Of a DNA stretch of 64,000 bases, positions 31,925-43,632 are shown piece after piece. Position 1 is the first letter of the stretch. Each line of letters opens with the position of its first letter. The position numbers and the translations under genes were made by a program. A model generated the notes under the pieces. The model was not told where the DNA came from. It saw only the letters and a list, made by a program, of their open reading frames with translations, and made no database searches. Source of the DNA: Zygnema cylindricum. Its lineage: Eukaryota > Streptophyta > Zygnematophyceae > Zygnematales > Zygnemataceae. The stretch lies in contig JBBHKE010002506.1 of NCBI GenBank assembly GCA_037447655.1, positions 197,650 to 261,649 of the forward strand. Reading direction: 5' to 3'.

Positions 31925-32810
31925 TGTTGAAAAGAATTAATAAATATTCAATTCTTAATTTAGACTCAAGAGTGAAAGGAGAGAGAGAGAGTCACCATGG
32001 CTTCCGCCATAGTCAGAAAGAAACAGGCAGACAGACTAATAGATTGCCAAAAGGTTGCCCTGATCGAGATTTGAACCTAGGTCTATATAGTATTACATAG
32101 ACGCACGCCTTAACCATTAAGGCATTAACGAAACGATGCATGTATTTAGTTTGCAATGTATTTAAAGTGTTAAAAAACGTCCCTTTCATTAAAACAGACC
32201 AAAATTGACGAAACGACATCTATAGTCAAACAGCACTCGCGAACACGAATCTAACCGTGTATTATCGGACGGACGTCTTCGCCCCCGCCAAACCCGAATG
32301 AATCTTTGGCGGCTTTTGAACATAGCCGCGCGCTGTGCCACGTGGCGCCACATCATTGGACGTTGAAAAGTATGGGAGGAGGAACGATGGCTCCCATGTT
32401 GACAAGTGTTAACGAGAAAGCCATGTTATACAATGGCCGTACAAGAAGTACAATCGGCCACTGTACCTTCTTGTACTATACACCCTTTTGATTGGCCGAG
32501 GGAAAAATAGTAAGTAGTTATGAGTAGGGGTTAAGGGACTTAGCGTGTTTGAGGCGCCTCTCTCCAGGTGACCTTTTGTATTTATAGGCCATCTTTGGCC
32601 AGCCATAACTTACTGCTCAGGGGAGCAAATTTAGTGATTCTTTTTCCGTTTGACTCAAGGGATTCTTTTCCTCACATTGGTGAGGGTAGTCAGAATATTT
32701 GTGTGCCTGGGCGGCACTTATTCAGTGGGAAAGTGAAAGGGTCAAATATTATTCTAGAGGCTTTACATAGGATGCTCATTTTGTGGGTTAATGGAGACCA
32801 CTGAATTTCA
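31925..32810 (+). repeat. 5' LTR of element G
   Basis: The LTR starts TGTTGAAAAG and ends TTTCA. It contains a palindromic GCCACGTGGC (near 32338), a GA microsatellite near 31980, and an antisense tRNA-like module (A-box-like inverted repeat at 32107-32123, B-box-like at 32066-32077, A-run at 32049-32052, which is TTTT on the other strand). The gag ATG is at 32791. Confidence 0.88.
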
Positions 32811-33900
32811 AGTTATTGGCCCACCCTCTAGGGTGCCCATATTTAATGGATCAGACTTTCTCTATTGGGAAATGATGATGGAGGGAGAAATTTTTGAGAA
32901 GCACCTATAGGGCACAGTGTCCGGGGAAATTTGATGCCCACCTCCACCTGGGTTTGGAGGAACACGTTTTCCTGGCACCTCCGTCACAACAACTGTTAAA
33001 ACATCAGCCACCATCACGAACGATTACGAGGAAGGGGAGTAAATAATCATGGAAGGAGAAAAGGGAGGAGTTGCTTCAGGAGGGACTCCATTGTCAAGGA
33101 CGATACCGGTAGCAGCACCACCAGCAATGGTGACACAGAGTCAGACGAAACGGTCAGAATATGAAAATTGGAACTAAAAGGACAAGGTGGCTAAGCTCTT
33201 AATTCTCAAAAGTGTAATGAACGGTATTGCCATTCCACTTATGCATGTTAGATCTTCCTCTCTGATTTGGGTATCTATAGTAAACAAATTTAAGAGTGGG
33301 TCATTCTAGCAGCAACAGCTGGCAGAAAATATGATTTCAGCATATACTTACAAGGGAGGAAGTATGAATGATTATTGCAATGACTTAGGAGCATTATTTG
33401 GAGAACTAAAAAGCACAAGTAACTCATGCGCTGAGAGACAAATAGTAAATGCACTGATTATGAAAATAGCTGAAGAGTATGAGAATGTCATAAATCGGTT
33501 GCAAGATCTAGGTGATACCAATTGGAATTGGGATGATACAGTGGGGATGATTTTATTGAAAGAGAGTACCATAGAACTTAGGAGAGATAGTCTGAGTGTT
33601 CAAGCATTTGGTGCATGATCTGATTGGCAAAAGCGTGATGAGAAAAGGGGAAAGGATCCCCATCGAAAATTTGGAGGAAAAAGACAAGGAGGTGGTAGAT
33701 ATGATCGACAAAGGAGAGGAGCTCCTCGAGGTGGATTATGTCACTTCCTCAAGAAACTAGGACATTATATGGCAGATTGTGTCAAGCTTGTAGATCTCTG
33801 ACTGAAAGATGGACAAGGTTCCTCAAAAGATGGATGAAAGAAAAAAGCTTTTCTAACAAAAGTTCATGACGAGGAATAAGATGACGTAACCGAACTGGAA
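32791..33900 (+). pseudogene. gag of element G
   Basis: The frame begins METTEFQVIGPPSRVPIFNG with the ATG 20 bases inside the LTR; the PBS encodes VIGPP. It stops early, then resumes in the 33331-33618 piece (95 aa: ISAYTYKGGSMNDYCNDLGALFGELK). The zinc knuckle at about 33735-33780 reads CHFLKKLGHYMADC, with the second Cys replaced by Leu, which should abolish zinc binding. Confidence 0.8.
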
Positions 33901-34300
33901 GAGGAGCTTCAAGAGCTTCTTCTTAAACCAAATACCACTGAGAAGCATGTAGACATTCTACGGAGACAAAATTATGCTTTCGGAGGAAAGTGGGATCCAC
34001 CTGAGGATGGGCGGATCATTGACTCAAGGGCCTCAATGCACATGTGCAAAGATAAGAGGTGGTTTACTAAATTAAAAAAAAATCCAACAGTTGAGATAGA
34101 GTGTGGAGATGGTAGAGTATAAACCACAAGTCTTGTTGGATCGGTTGATTTAAAAGTTATAGTTCATGGAAAGGCTTCAATTGTAACACTCTCAGGTGTT
34201 CTTTACATTCCACAGCTTAGCAAGAATCTAGTCTTTACAGCTGTTCTAGATGAAAAAGAGTTCGAAACAAGAACTAAGAAAGGAATCTTCACAGCTAGCT
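33900..34300 (+). pseudogene. protease of element G
   Basis: An acidic linker precedes the active site at about 34014-34035, which reads RIIDSRASMHMCKDKRWF. The DSG triplet has become DSR. A stop follows in GDGRV*TTSLVGSVDLK. Confidence 0.8.
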
Positions 34301-35210
34301 TAGATAATGAGGTTTATTTGATACTTGAAAAGGGTAGTCAAAGAATGATCAGAATTGTACTTTGCAATGAAAAAGGTGTTCTCTACTCGTGTGAAAGTGA
34401 TATGATGCTTTGGCTAAAGAGGTTGGGGCATGTGAATCTAGATAGGTTAAAAAAAATGAAGAAAAAGGGAATAGTGGATGGAGTTGACTTTGGAGATGAT
34501 GAGACCTCAGATTATTATAGTAGATGTGCCCAAGGGAAGATTCATATACTTCCATTTCCAAAAGGCATCCACATTTAGAAGAGAGAAAGCATTAGATCTA
34601 GTTCACACTGATGTTTGGGGACCAGCTAGGTATGTTTCACATGGGGGGAAAAGATGGATACTAACCATTCCAGATGATTAGTCTAGATACACTAAGGTAT
34701 ATTTTCTTAGACATAAGTCAGAGGTATTAAGATGTTTCAAATAATACAAAGTATAGAGTGAAAAATTATATGAAACCTCAATAAAATAGATAAGAAATGA
34801 TAATGGGAAAGAATACACCTCAAAGGAATTTGAAGAATTTCTCAAAGAAGAAGGAATCCATCATGAGAAAACTGTTCCTTATAATCCGGAACAAAATGGA
34901 GTAGCGGAAAGAGTGAATATAACTTTAGGAGATATGTCCAAAAGTATGTTAACAGATAAAAGAACAGGATTGCAGTTTTGGGTTGAGTCTTTGAACTATG
35001 CTAACTTCATCAAAAATAGAGTGCTAACTTCGGCAAATAAGGAGGAAACTCCATATGAAAGGTGGACGGGAAGAAAACCAGATTTGTCTAGTTTGAGAGT
35101 GTTTGGAAGTCAAGTCTACAAACAGGATTCCGATAAGACTAAATCGAAGTTAGAGGGAAGAGGGAAACCAAGGTATCTTGTAGGATATGATGAGAGCACA
35201 AAATGATATC
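34300..35210 (+). pseudogene. integrase of element G
   Basis: The pieces at 34318-34578, 34478-34681 and 34913-35206 cover the zinc-binding N-terminus (LWLKRLGHVNLDRLKKMKK; RCAQGKIHILPFP), the first Asp (LVHTDVWGPA), the second Asp (RNDNGKEYTSKEF) and the Glu (PEQNGVAERVN), then the tail (TPYERWTGRKPDLSSLRVFGSQV). All three DDE residues can be read, but stops and a frameshift near 34570 break the frame. Confidence 0.85.
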
Positions 35211-35212
35211 GA

Positions 35213-36500
35213 GTGTATGATTTGAAAAAGAGAGATATCATTTTGGTAAAACACATAGAGGTGATAAATGAAGTAAAGTCTATTGATCCATTCAAATATA
35301 ACAAAGAATTCAAAATAAGATTTGAATCGGGTCAGTATTTTGTTTTTGACTTGGGAAATGAAAAGAAGGAAGACGGGGAGAAGGAAAAATCTGCAAATGT
35401 ACCAAAGGAGAAAGAAGAAAACACAACATCCGAGGTAACACCACAATACAAAATGGAAACCGACGAGGAACTTGATCAAACACCAGAATTGGAAGATAGG
35501 GGAGATGAAAATCTTCCTAAACGAAACGCGAGGATACCTTCCATACCGGTGTCAGATTTTGAAGGAGGAAAAAGAAGTAGTAAACGGCTTCAAGAAAGAC
35601 ATGTTAATAACAAACTCACAAATATGTCTCACCCAGAAGAACCTCAGACATACTTCGAGGCCATAAATACCCCAGAAGCAGCTGGTGGATCACTACCATC
35701 AATGAAGAAATGGCCTCTATCATGGAAGTCAATACATGGGAGTTGGTAGATTGTCCACCGGACATAAAATCGATTGGATGTAAGTGGGTTTTTAAGCTTA
35801 AACTAAACCCAGATAATACCATTGAAAGATATAAGGCTAGGTTGGTTGTTAAAGGTTATACTCAAAAAGAAGGAATAGACTATGAAAAAACCTTTCCACC
35901 CGTAGTCAGATTCCCTTCTGTCAGAATCCTCTTAAGTTTAGCCGCAACAGAGGATATGGAAATACACCAGATGGATATTAAGACCCCCTTCTTACACGGA
36001 GAGTTGGAAGAAGAAATCTACATGAGGCAACCGGAAGGATTCGTGGAAAGTGGAGAAGAAAGCAAGGTGTGCAAACTGAAAAAATCACTTTATGGCCTTA
36101 AGCAAGCCCCAAGGCAATGGAATATAAAATTGGACGAATTTCTGACAAGTTTGGGATACATTTAAAAAATTTAGATCACTCCATATATATATTTGAGGAT
36201 GAAAATGAAGTGATATTTATTGCTATTTATGTTGATGATTTGTTAGTCTTAAGCAAGTCCTTAGATATGATTAACAAACTCAAACAGGATCTGAGAAGTC
36301 GGTTTGACATGCAAGATCTCGGCGAAGCAAAATAAATTTTGGGGATTAAAATGGAGAGGGATAGAGGGAATAGAATTATAAAACTCACTCAGAAAGAAGC
36401 GATGGGTAATATCCTAGAAAAGTTTCTGATGGAGAAAGCAAATAGGTGTACCACTCCCATGGGTCTAAAAAAAGTATCGGAGGGGAGTGAAAAATGAGGG
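35213..36500 (+). pseudogene. linker and reverse transcriptase of element G
   Basis: The 35213-35749 piece is the integrase-RT linker (SIDPFKYNKEFKIRF; FEGGKRSSKRLQERHVNNK). RT follows in 35710-36165 (GCKWVFKLKLNPDNTIERYKARL; HQMDIKTPFLHGELEEEIYM; SLYGLKQAPRQWN). A frameshift near 36150 leads to 36117-36335, with IFIAIYVDDLLVLSKS and DMQDLGEAK. The catalytic Asp residues are present. A stop replaces the Tyr after DLGEAK. Confidence 0.88.
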
Positions 36501-36503
36501 ATA

Positions 36504-37219
36504 TTGATTTTGAATGATGAGATGGATGAGGAAGAAAAGAGGTTTATGGAAAGAATTCCTTATCAGAAAATTGAAGGCAGTTTAATTTACTTTATGAATT
36601 GTACACGTCCGGACATAGCTGCACCTGTAGGTGTTCTCAGTAGAAGTCTAAATGAACCCAGGAAAAAAGACCTGGAAGCAGCCAGAAAAGTGATGAGATA
36701 TTTGTTGGGAATAATGGAATTTTGGTTGCATTTGGGAGGGGAGCACACTGACATCACCACTTGGAGTGATGCCAGTTATGGGGATGTGCTTTTGAGACAA
36801 TGTACAACTAGATATGTGTTGCAAATTGGATCTAGTGCATGTTGTTCGAGTAGCAAATAGCAGAAAGTAGTTGCTCAGTCCACTATGAAGGTTGAGTACA
36901 TGGCTTCCTGTGCTGCCACTAAAGAAAAAATATGGGTAAAATCCTTGAAGAACTTGGGTTCATGAAATCTGGCACTCAGAATGTCATTTGTGATAATCAA
37001 GCTTTTATCTCTATCGCAACTAATCCTAAACACCATTTCAAAGCTAAACATATAGATATAAGACTAAGCTTTGTCATAGAGAAGGTTGAGAATAAAATAA
37101 TTAAACTAGTTCATAAAAGTGACAAAGAGTTGATTGCAGACATGATGACAAAACCGGTGCCTTCGCCTAAGTTAAAATTTTGCAAAGAAAATTGTGGACT
37201 TAAATTAAAAGTTGACTAA
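36504..37219 (+). pseudogene. RNase H of element G
   Basis: The pieces 36504-36860 and 36932-37219 encode SLIYFMNCTRPDIAAPVGVLSRSLN, DITTWSDASYGDVLLRQCTTRYVLQ, and after a stop the C-terminal CDNQAFISIATNPKHHFKAK and DMMTKPVPSPKLKFC. The frame ends TAA about 14 bases before the 3' LTR. Confidence 0.85.
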
Positions 37220-37232
37220 GAATCAAAGAGAG

Positions 37233-38129
37233 TGTTGAAAAGAAGTAATTAATATTCAATATTAATTTAGACTCTAGAGTGAAGGGAGAGAGAGAGAGAG
37301 TCACCATGGCTGACGCCATAATCACAAAGAAATAGGCAGAAAGCCAGACAAACTAATAGATTATCAAAAAGTAGCCTTGATCGAGATTTGAACCTAGGTC
37401 TACATAGTATTACATATACGCACGCCTTAACCATTAAGGCGTTAACGAAACGATACATGTATTTAGTTTGCTATGTATTTAAAGTGTTACGCAAAACGTC
37501 CCTTCCATCAAAACATACATAAATTGATAAAACGGCATCTATAGTCAAACGCCGCTCATGGACGCGTATCTAACCGTGTATTATCGGACGGACGTCGTCG
37601 CCCCCGCCAAACCCGAATGAATCTTTGGCGGCTTTCGAACATAGCGGCGCGTTGTGCCACGTGGCGCCACATTATTGGAAGCCGGAAAGGATGGGAGGAG
37701 GAACGATGGCTCCCATGTTGAGAAATGTCAACCAGAAAGCCATGTTGTACAATGGCCGTACAAAAAGTACAATCGGCCACTATACATTCTTGTAATATAC
37801 ACCATTTTGATTGTCCGAGGGTAGATAAGTAAGTAGTTGTTAGTAGGAGTTAAGGGACTTAGCGTGTTTGAGGCGCCTCTCTCCAAGTGACATTTTTTAT
37901 TTATAGGCCATCTTTGGCCAGCCATAACTTCCTGCTCAAGGGAGCAAATTCAGTGATTTTTTTTGAGTTTGACTCAAGGGAGACTTTTCCTCACAGTGGT
38001 GAGGGTGGTCAGAATATTTTTGTGCCTGGGCAGCACTTATTCAGTGGGAAAGTGAAAGGGTCAAATATTATCCTAGAGGCTTTACATAGGTTGCTCATTT
38101 TGTAGGTTAATAGAGACCATAGAATTTTA
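37233..38129 (+). repeat. 3' LTR of element G
   Basis: The LTR starts TGTTGAAAAG and is 897 bp. Its last bases are TTTTA instead of TTTCA. The antisense tRNA-like module shows a 19-bp perfect inverted repeat with a 3-base loop (37423-37441), B-box-like GGTTCAAATCTC on the minus strand (37383-37394) and TTTTT (37366-37370). Confidence 0.88.
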
Positions 38130-38134
38130 GAGTT

Positions 38135-38290
38135 CCCTAAGGTGGACGTTTCACTTGTCCACTAACAATACCCAGTATCGTTTTTGCACAAAGCCCCCAT
38201 CATCATGGCTTCCTTAAAGATGAACCCTCATCAATTGAAGGTGGCCACCCTAGAGGGTGGGCCCATAACCTGCTATTTTGTGTCCTCCAT
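38135..38290 (-). pseudogene. gag N-terminus of element F
   Basis: The region between the right end of G and the PBS is the start of F's gag. The ATG at 38290 lies in the LTR, but a stop follows after a few codons. The PBS (38256-38270) encodes the same VMGPP as in relatives. Confidence 0.7.
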
Positions 38291-39272
38291 TGAACTACAG
38301 AATTTAGGAAGCCTTTAGATAACTTTTAACTAAGCCATTTCAAGCCAAAACCAATGCTGCCCAAGAGGGCAAACTGACAATCTGACTCCACCCCTCTGCA
38401 GCCTAGACTCCCTTGAGTCCGTAGCAAAAAGAATCACTGAAAACGGCCAACCAGCCGATAAGTTATGAGGTGGCAAAGATTCCAATTTATACAAAGCTCC
38501 CAAGGGAGAGGTGATTGTCTAAAAAATATTATAAGTCCTACTTCCCTCTTACAACCTCTATCTACTAATGTACGACCAAATCACATAACTGTAAAGTACA
38601 GAAAGGTATTACGCGCGATATCCTTTATGTACGGCCTGTGTACGACAAGGCCGCTGACATGAGGACTGTCAACCTTTCACTAGTTTGTACGCTCCCCGAA
38701 ATTCCTACGACCAATTGTTATCCCTCCTCGTGGCGCCAGGTCATGCCACGTTTATAAACGCCAAAGTGACCATTCCGGGATCCCGGCAGCTATATATATG
38801 GCGTAGGATTAAAATCTGACATTGAATTTTAGCCGTCGAAACAAATGTCCGATTCACTTGTTTTGTGCGAATTAAGGTCCGCCCAAAACTTTAACTATTT
38901 TTATGTTCCTTTGTTTATATCTTGGTTAATCGGTTTTAGGACTGTTTATTAGTTTAAATAGATATCAAACCCTATGTATCTTAACAGACTTATACAATAG
39001 ACTGGTAAGAGCTACGGCTACGCCCTGCTTTGCCGGTCCTGGGTTCGAGTCCTGCCGGACTCAACCTTTTGTTGAGAGTGACTTAAGTCACTCTTTAGTC
39101 CTGCCTATGGAGCTGAGGCAGCCATGGCTCCATCACTCTCTCTCTCTTTCAGTGACTACAACAAGTGTGGGGGTGAGAGAAGAGATGGAGGCAGGTTGAT
39201 TGCACTTTTCTTATATTTTTCAGCTAATCTATTTAGACCTAGAAAATACCCAAAAATCTAGTTATTTCAACA
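38271..39272 (-). repeat. 5' LTR of element F, with PBS at 38256-38270
   Basis: The LTR starts TGCTATTTTGTG and ends CAACA (39272); it is 1,002 bp. It holds an antisense tRNA-like stretch (about 38995-39070) with a consensus B box GGTTCGAGTCC at 39042-39052 and TTTT at 39067-39070. Confidence 0.85.
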
Positions 39273-39567
39273 GTTTGTTTTTTATTCGCTGTGTGGGCGG
39301 TACTTGAACTAAAATCACCCCCTCGAGGTGATTTCTGATGAAGTTTTTTTTGGGCAGGATTCTCTTGCCCTGGGGTCTAAAAGGGGAAAACCCCAAAATG
39401 TGTTCACATGACGACAAACACGCCATACATCCAAAGTATGAATTGACGTTTACTCTACTTTGGTAAAAATGATTTTCTCGCACGGCTAAAGTTTTTGTCA
39501 AAGTTCCCTGCATTTTAGGGCAAAAAGGCAGAGAAAAGTAGATACTTTAATACATCGGAACGTACCA
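39273..39567. other. unassigned intergenic DNA
   Basis: There is no gene and no LTR match. I notice only local inverted repeats, such as AAATCACC...GGTGATTT near 39307-39330 and GGGGT...ACCCC near 39373-39396. This appears to be the flank into which F inserted. Confidence 0.4.
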
Positions 39568-40170
39568 TTAAGATTTGTAAAATCGTACGAAAATGTCAAA
39601 ATGGTTAGTGGATGGCAAAAAAAACGTGAAACAATATCCTCTGTCAAAGATTTTATTGCGGCTTCCGGTGGCCTCGCATCCTTCGTGGCGGAAGGCACAT
39701 GCCATATGTGACGTGTACCCACCTTGTCGTGTGGTTGTCGTAGATGTTTGTTCACCTTTTTACGAGGCACGATGTTATTCGTTCAGGTGTTTAAAATTGA
39801 CCTACTTCGAGTCAAGGTATGTCCCCATGTAATTGTAACTTAGCAAACTTACTTTGTATTTTAGGGGCGGATCCGTCGGATCCGATTTTCTGGTGTCCCT
39901 ATGCGTAAGAACGTAATCGTAACTTAAGTTTGTGACGATTGTATACGTCGACAATACCTATCACGACTGTCAACGTCTACAATATGTGTTGTCGCACGTT
40001 ATTTTTTGGAACTGCTTGTGACGTCGCATGTCTTACCGTGACATTAGAGACGTAACGCATTCCAGCCTATGCAATTTCTAAGTTGAAGAAGATGTGTTTT
40101 GCTTTTGGGTCTCCTGTCTGGTCGATGTGAAATGGCATCGGAATTTCGAGACCCCTGCAAAAAAACAAAT

Positions 40171-40242
40171 GTGTACTGAATGAAAACCGACAAAACCAAA
40201 CAAATTGTGTACTGAATGAAAACCGACAAAACCAAACAAATT
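40171..40242. repeat. 36-bp tandem pair
   Basis: Two adjacent 36-bp units begin GTGTACTGAATG at 40171 and 40207, and a partial third begins at 40243. No coding function is supported. Confidence 0.85.
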
Positions 40243-41064
40243 GTGTACTTCTTTTCGTCGTATTGAACGCAAACGGACAAAACATAGCAAATTCTGTACT
40301 TTTCTTTGTCTTTAGAAATCGTATGAAAATTTTCAAAATTTACGGCAAGTGCAAATATATGTTCCTATTTGTTTATGGAAAATACCTAATTTTAAAACAC
40401 ATCACGCATATGTTTTAAACATAGTTTTGAAAATGACGTTTTTTGGTCGTGGAAGTGGATCGAAAAACACAAGACGACAAATTTTCGTACATCCTAAGTT
40501 CGAGGATGATGCAAATTGTACTCCTCAAATTTGCGATTCCTTTGTATGGTTGCAACTTAGGCAGTACAGCGCTAAGTTTTACAAGAAAACGACAGAAAAA
40601 ACCCTTCCTTATGCAGATTGGGACATACCCTCAGGGCGTGTTCCCATGTAACGGAAACTTTGAAACGTTACTTTGGATTTTAGTGCAGATTTTATTGTGT
40701 ACTTTTCAAAGTGTTCCTATGTCAATCATTACTTGCGCCTTCATTACTTCAAATATGTGACAGGTGTAGACGTCTACAAAATATGCGACAGCCTACGATA
40801 GTACGAAACAAAATGTAGACGACTACGAAACTTCCTAAAATTGGTGACGTGTACAAAAACGGCGACGGTTGTAGACGTCGAGGTTTTGTGACATCGTAGA
40901 TGTTTAGGGTTTTATGACATCGCGAAGTCATGCTACTTTGCGAAGTCATGCTACCTTGTGAGGTCATCAACACGTAAACTTTCTGCCATGGCTTCCTGAT
41001 TTCTTTTTCTTACCATTTATCATTCGATACGCTATCAAAATGAGATCAAAAATATTATAAAAAA

Positions 41065-41068
<4 letters not shown>

Positions 41069-41096
<28 letters not shown>
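41069..41096. repeat. AT microsatellite
   Basis: An uninterrupted run of alternating T and A of about 28 bases. Confidence 0.85.
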
Positions 41097-41105
<9 letters not shown>

Positions 41106-43378
41106 ATATATATCTTTCATTCGATACTATTATTGTTGTATTTCATTCAGAGATGAGAGAAAGAGGAGCGGTCTAATGAAAAAGATGGGGAGAGACGAGG
41201 ACGTTGTAAATTTTTGCAAAGGACCCATGAATGAAAGTGGGGGTCCAAGACCCCAACGATTTTTTTCCTGTACATGCTTGTCATTTTTGTACGTACATGC
41301 GCGTGACGAGCATGGAAAATAATAGCGTGTACGCTCCCTCGTTCAAAAAATTTCGAAGACTTTCATGCGTGTAATACCTGCTTTCTATTCGTCGACAGGG
41401 TGTTATTTTGGTTAAAATCAGATCACGATTTGATTCCATTACAAGTGTGAAGATGAGCTGGAAGTGTGTCGCGATGGTAATAAGTTAATAAAGCCAAATT
41501 GCCGTACCTTCCAAGTTCAAAGAGGACGCAAAATGTACTTGTGTTTTTGCCCATTTTTCGTACGGTATTAGATTTTCTCGTTGGAAGTCCCATTTTCTGT
41601 GAAAACGACGGGAAAAAACCCTTACTGGAACACATGGGAACACGCCCTCACTTGTTGCGAACTGAAAGTGTCAGACGATGGCGTATACGATTATGCATCC
41701 GACGGCCCACGTTTACGACCATAATAGTGGAGAATCAAATCCCTCATCCAGTACACCGCGAATCGTTATTAGAGTAATGAAAAAATTAGAGTACAAAAAC
41801 TAAAAAAAACAAATAGAGTACTGAACGCTAATTTATGTGATATAGCTGTTTAAACTATGAAGTTTACTCTAATTTATTTAAGTACTCTAATTTGGCACGC
41901 TAATATCCTCTACTGTAAATAAGGTATTTGTACAGAATTTGGCAAAACGTACAGTTTATCGTCACTATGACGTTTGCACTACGCGGTTTGTTAAAACGTA
42001 GTTACATGATAACGGCCTGTATTAAATCATTCTTTGTACTTTTTTACTTATAAAGTACAATACTTCACGGTTGGAGGTCGTCCGTACTCCACACTATTTA
42101 AAACGAACCTATATTAGAATTAAAAACGCAAATTAAACTTTACCTTAAATAGAATAATGAAAAAATTAGAATCATTTACTCTATTTTATATGATAAAGTC
42201 AAAATTTCGAGCGATCGAATTAGAGTAATTTACTCTAATTACGATTCGCGATGTAGAGGACATACACCGTGAATCACTATTACTATTATTAACAGTATCA
42301 GGCTTAAACTATAATAAATATAACTGTTTTTTTCTTTAAAATAAAATAGGGACGGTTTATTTACTGTAGTGTTGTTTATCCGATAAACAAAAGTAGACGT
42401 TTTTATGGTAGGCCTCTGGTCGGCGCCTTTATCGTAAGTTATGTTAAGGGCTATTCATGTGATATTTTTAGATCGCTACTTTGATCAACGAACGTCCGAT
42501 GTCCAAATCTGACGGTGTAAATAAATATTTTTGGTTCGAATGCTTTAATTGGTCCAATTATTGGTCCAAATGTTTCAATTGGTTCGAATTGGTCCGAACA
42601 CACTATTGGTCTTAAGGACATATTCTATGTTTTGCATACAATATGCATATTGTATGGACCTACTTTCACCTACTTTTGAACTATGGTTTATCGAGAAGAG
42701 AGGTCGCAAAAGTCAAAATTTCAAAAACCCGAATCCAACATTTTTTTTTTCAAAATCTGATCACCCGAAATCCGGCCAGATTATTGCACTTTCCTATATT
42801 GCTACCAAGTACCTGATACGCCTTTACGAAAAAAAAAGTTAGCCGAAACTCGATTTCTCACGAGTACCCGTCCCGCCCGTACCCAATCATACCTTAACAA
42901 GTACAAAATTAGTGGTACATCTCCCTTAGGGTGAGGTTCCATTAGGGGAAAAATGCCGATGTTTACTGAAAGTCGTAATGTTTTGTACACTAGCATACCA
43001 AAAAAAAAAATGTCATAAAAACAAGCCTACTGAATGATGAATTTGATTCTCTATATTTGTGGGCGTAAAAATGGACCGTCGGATGCATAATTGGATACAT
43101 CATCATCTAACACTTTCAGTTCGCAATAGGTGACTTGGAGTAGGTGAATACTACGCGCCTGAACGAATACCATCGTGCCTCATGGAAAAGTGAAAAATAT
43201 CCACGATGACCGCGCGACCACGTGGGTACACGTCGCATATGACATGTGTCTTCCGCCAGGGAGGATGCGAGGCCAGCAGAAGCCGCAAGAAAATCTTTGA
43301 CGACGGATATTGTTTCACCCTCCTATTGTCATCCACTAACCATTTTGACATTTTCGTACGCTTTTACAAATCTTAAGT

Positions 43379-43632
43379 TGTTGATATTTGAGTATTTTCT
43401 AAGTATGTTTTAGGATATAAAATGGTAGAGGGAGCATGCCTTTGACTCCCATTATCCAAGCCCCCACACTTGTTCTAGTCACTGAAAGGCTGGATAAGGA
43501 GCTACAACTTTAGCTACCTAAGCTCTCCAAAGAGACAAGAGTAGACAATGGTAGGTTTACTAAAAAGGTATTTCACGGACCCAGGATTTGATGCTAGTAC
43601 CTACCGTCCGTTCAACATCCTGTAGCCGTTAG
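43379..43632 (+). repeat. 5' LTR of element Y, left fragment
   Basis: The first 254 bases of a B-type LTR include the conserved CCCCCACACTTGTTCTAGTC stretch and the antisense tRNA-like module (about 43550-43632). The gypsy LTR begins right after it. Confidence 0.8.

Larger units (their letters stand above)
31925..38129 (+). mobile_element. copia element G, complete but decayed
   Basis: The element is 6,205 bp, with LTRs of 886 and 897 bp, a PBS (32811-32825, AGTTATTGGCCCACC, two bases off the usual site), gag-protease-integrase-RT-RNase H in copia order, a purine tract (AATCAAAGAGAG) before the 3' LTR, and GAGTT on both sides. Stops and frameshifts in every domain make it inactive. It is the only autonomous-type copia with both LTRs in the window that is not broken by another insertion. 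Confidence 0.93.
30270..39272 (-). mobile_element. copia element F, split by element G
   Basis: F occupies 30270-31924 and 38135-39272. It contains the integrase start, protease and gag on the left and the gag start, PBS and 5' LTR on the right. The left side is cut by the insertion of E. Beyond 39272 lies non-LTR DNA, so this is an outer edge of the nest. Confidence 0.85.
39568..43376. mobile_element. large inverted-repeat unit, probable non-autonomous DNA transposon
   Basis: The arms 39568-39814 and 43131-43376 are inverted copies of each other, roughly 80-85% alike by eye, starting TTAAGATTTGTAAAA. The 3.3 kb between them is AT-rich, without transposase-like coding. It holds further internal repeats: an inverted pair 41657-41753 / 43028-43124, a diverged direct pair near 39828-39870 / 40638-40690, a 36-bp tandem pair at 40171-40242, and an AT run. 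Long arms around non-coding DNA suggest a Mutator-like or similar element. Element Y begins two bases beyond the right arm, so the true outer ends and any target duplication are not visible. Confidence 0.5.

Noticed and set aside
38995-39070. A real tRNA gene
   Set aside because: The B box is perfect and TTTT follows, but the acceptor and anticodon arms do not pair as a functional tRNA and the stretch belongs to the LTR module found in all the other full-length copia LTRs.
40044-40336. Overlapping minus-strand frames with repeated LFGFVGFHSVHN-like text
   Set aside because: They arise from the 36-bp tandem pair and have no conserved start or domain.
40349-40760. 100- and 105-aa plus-strand frames in the inverted-repeat unit
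   Set aside because: They overlap each other in different frames, show no domain, and the diverged repeat of the same stretch near 41480-41650 does not keep the frames clearly.
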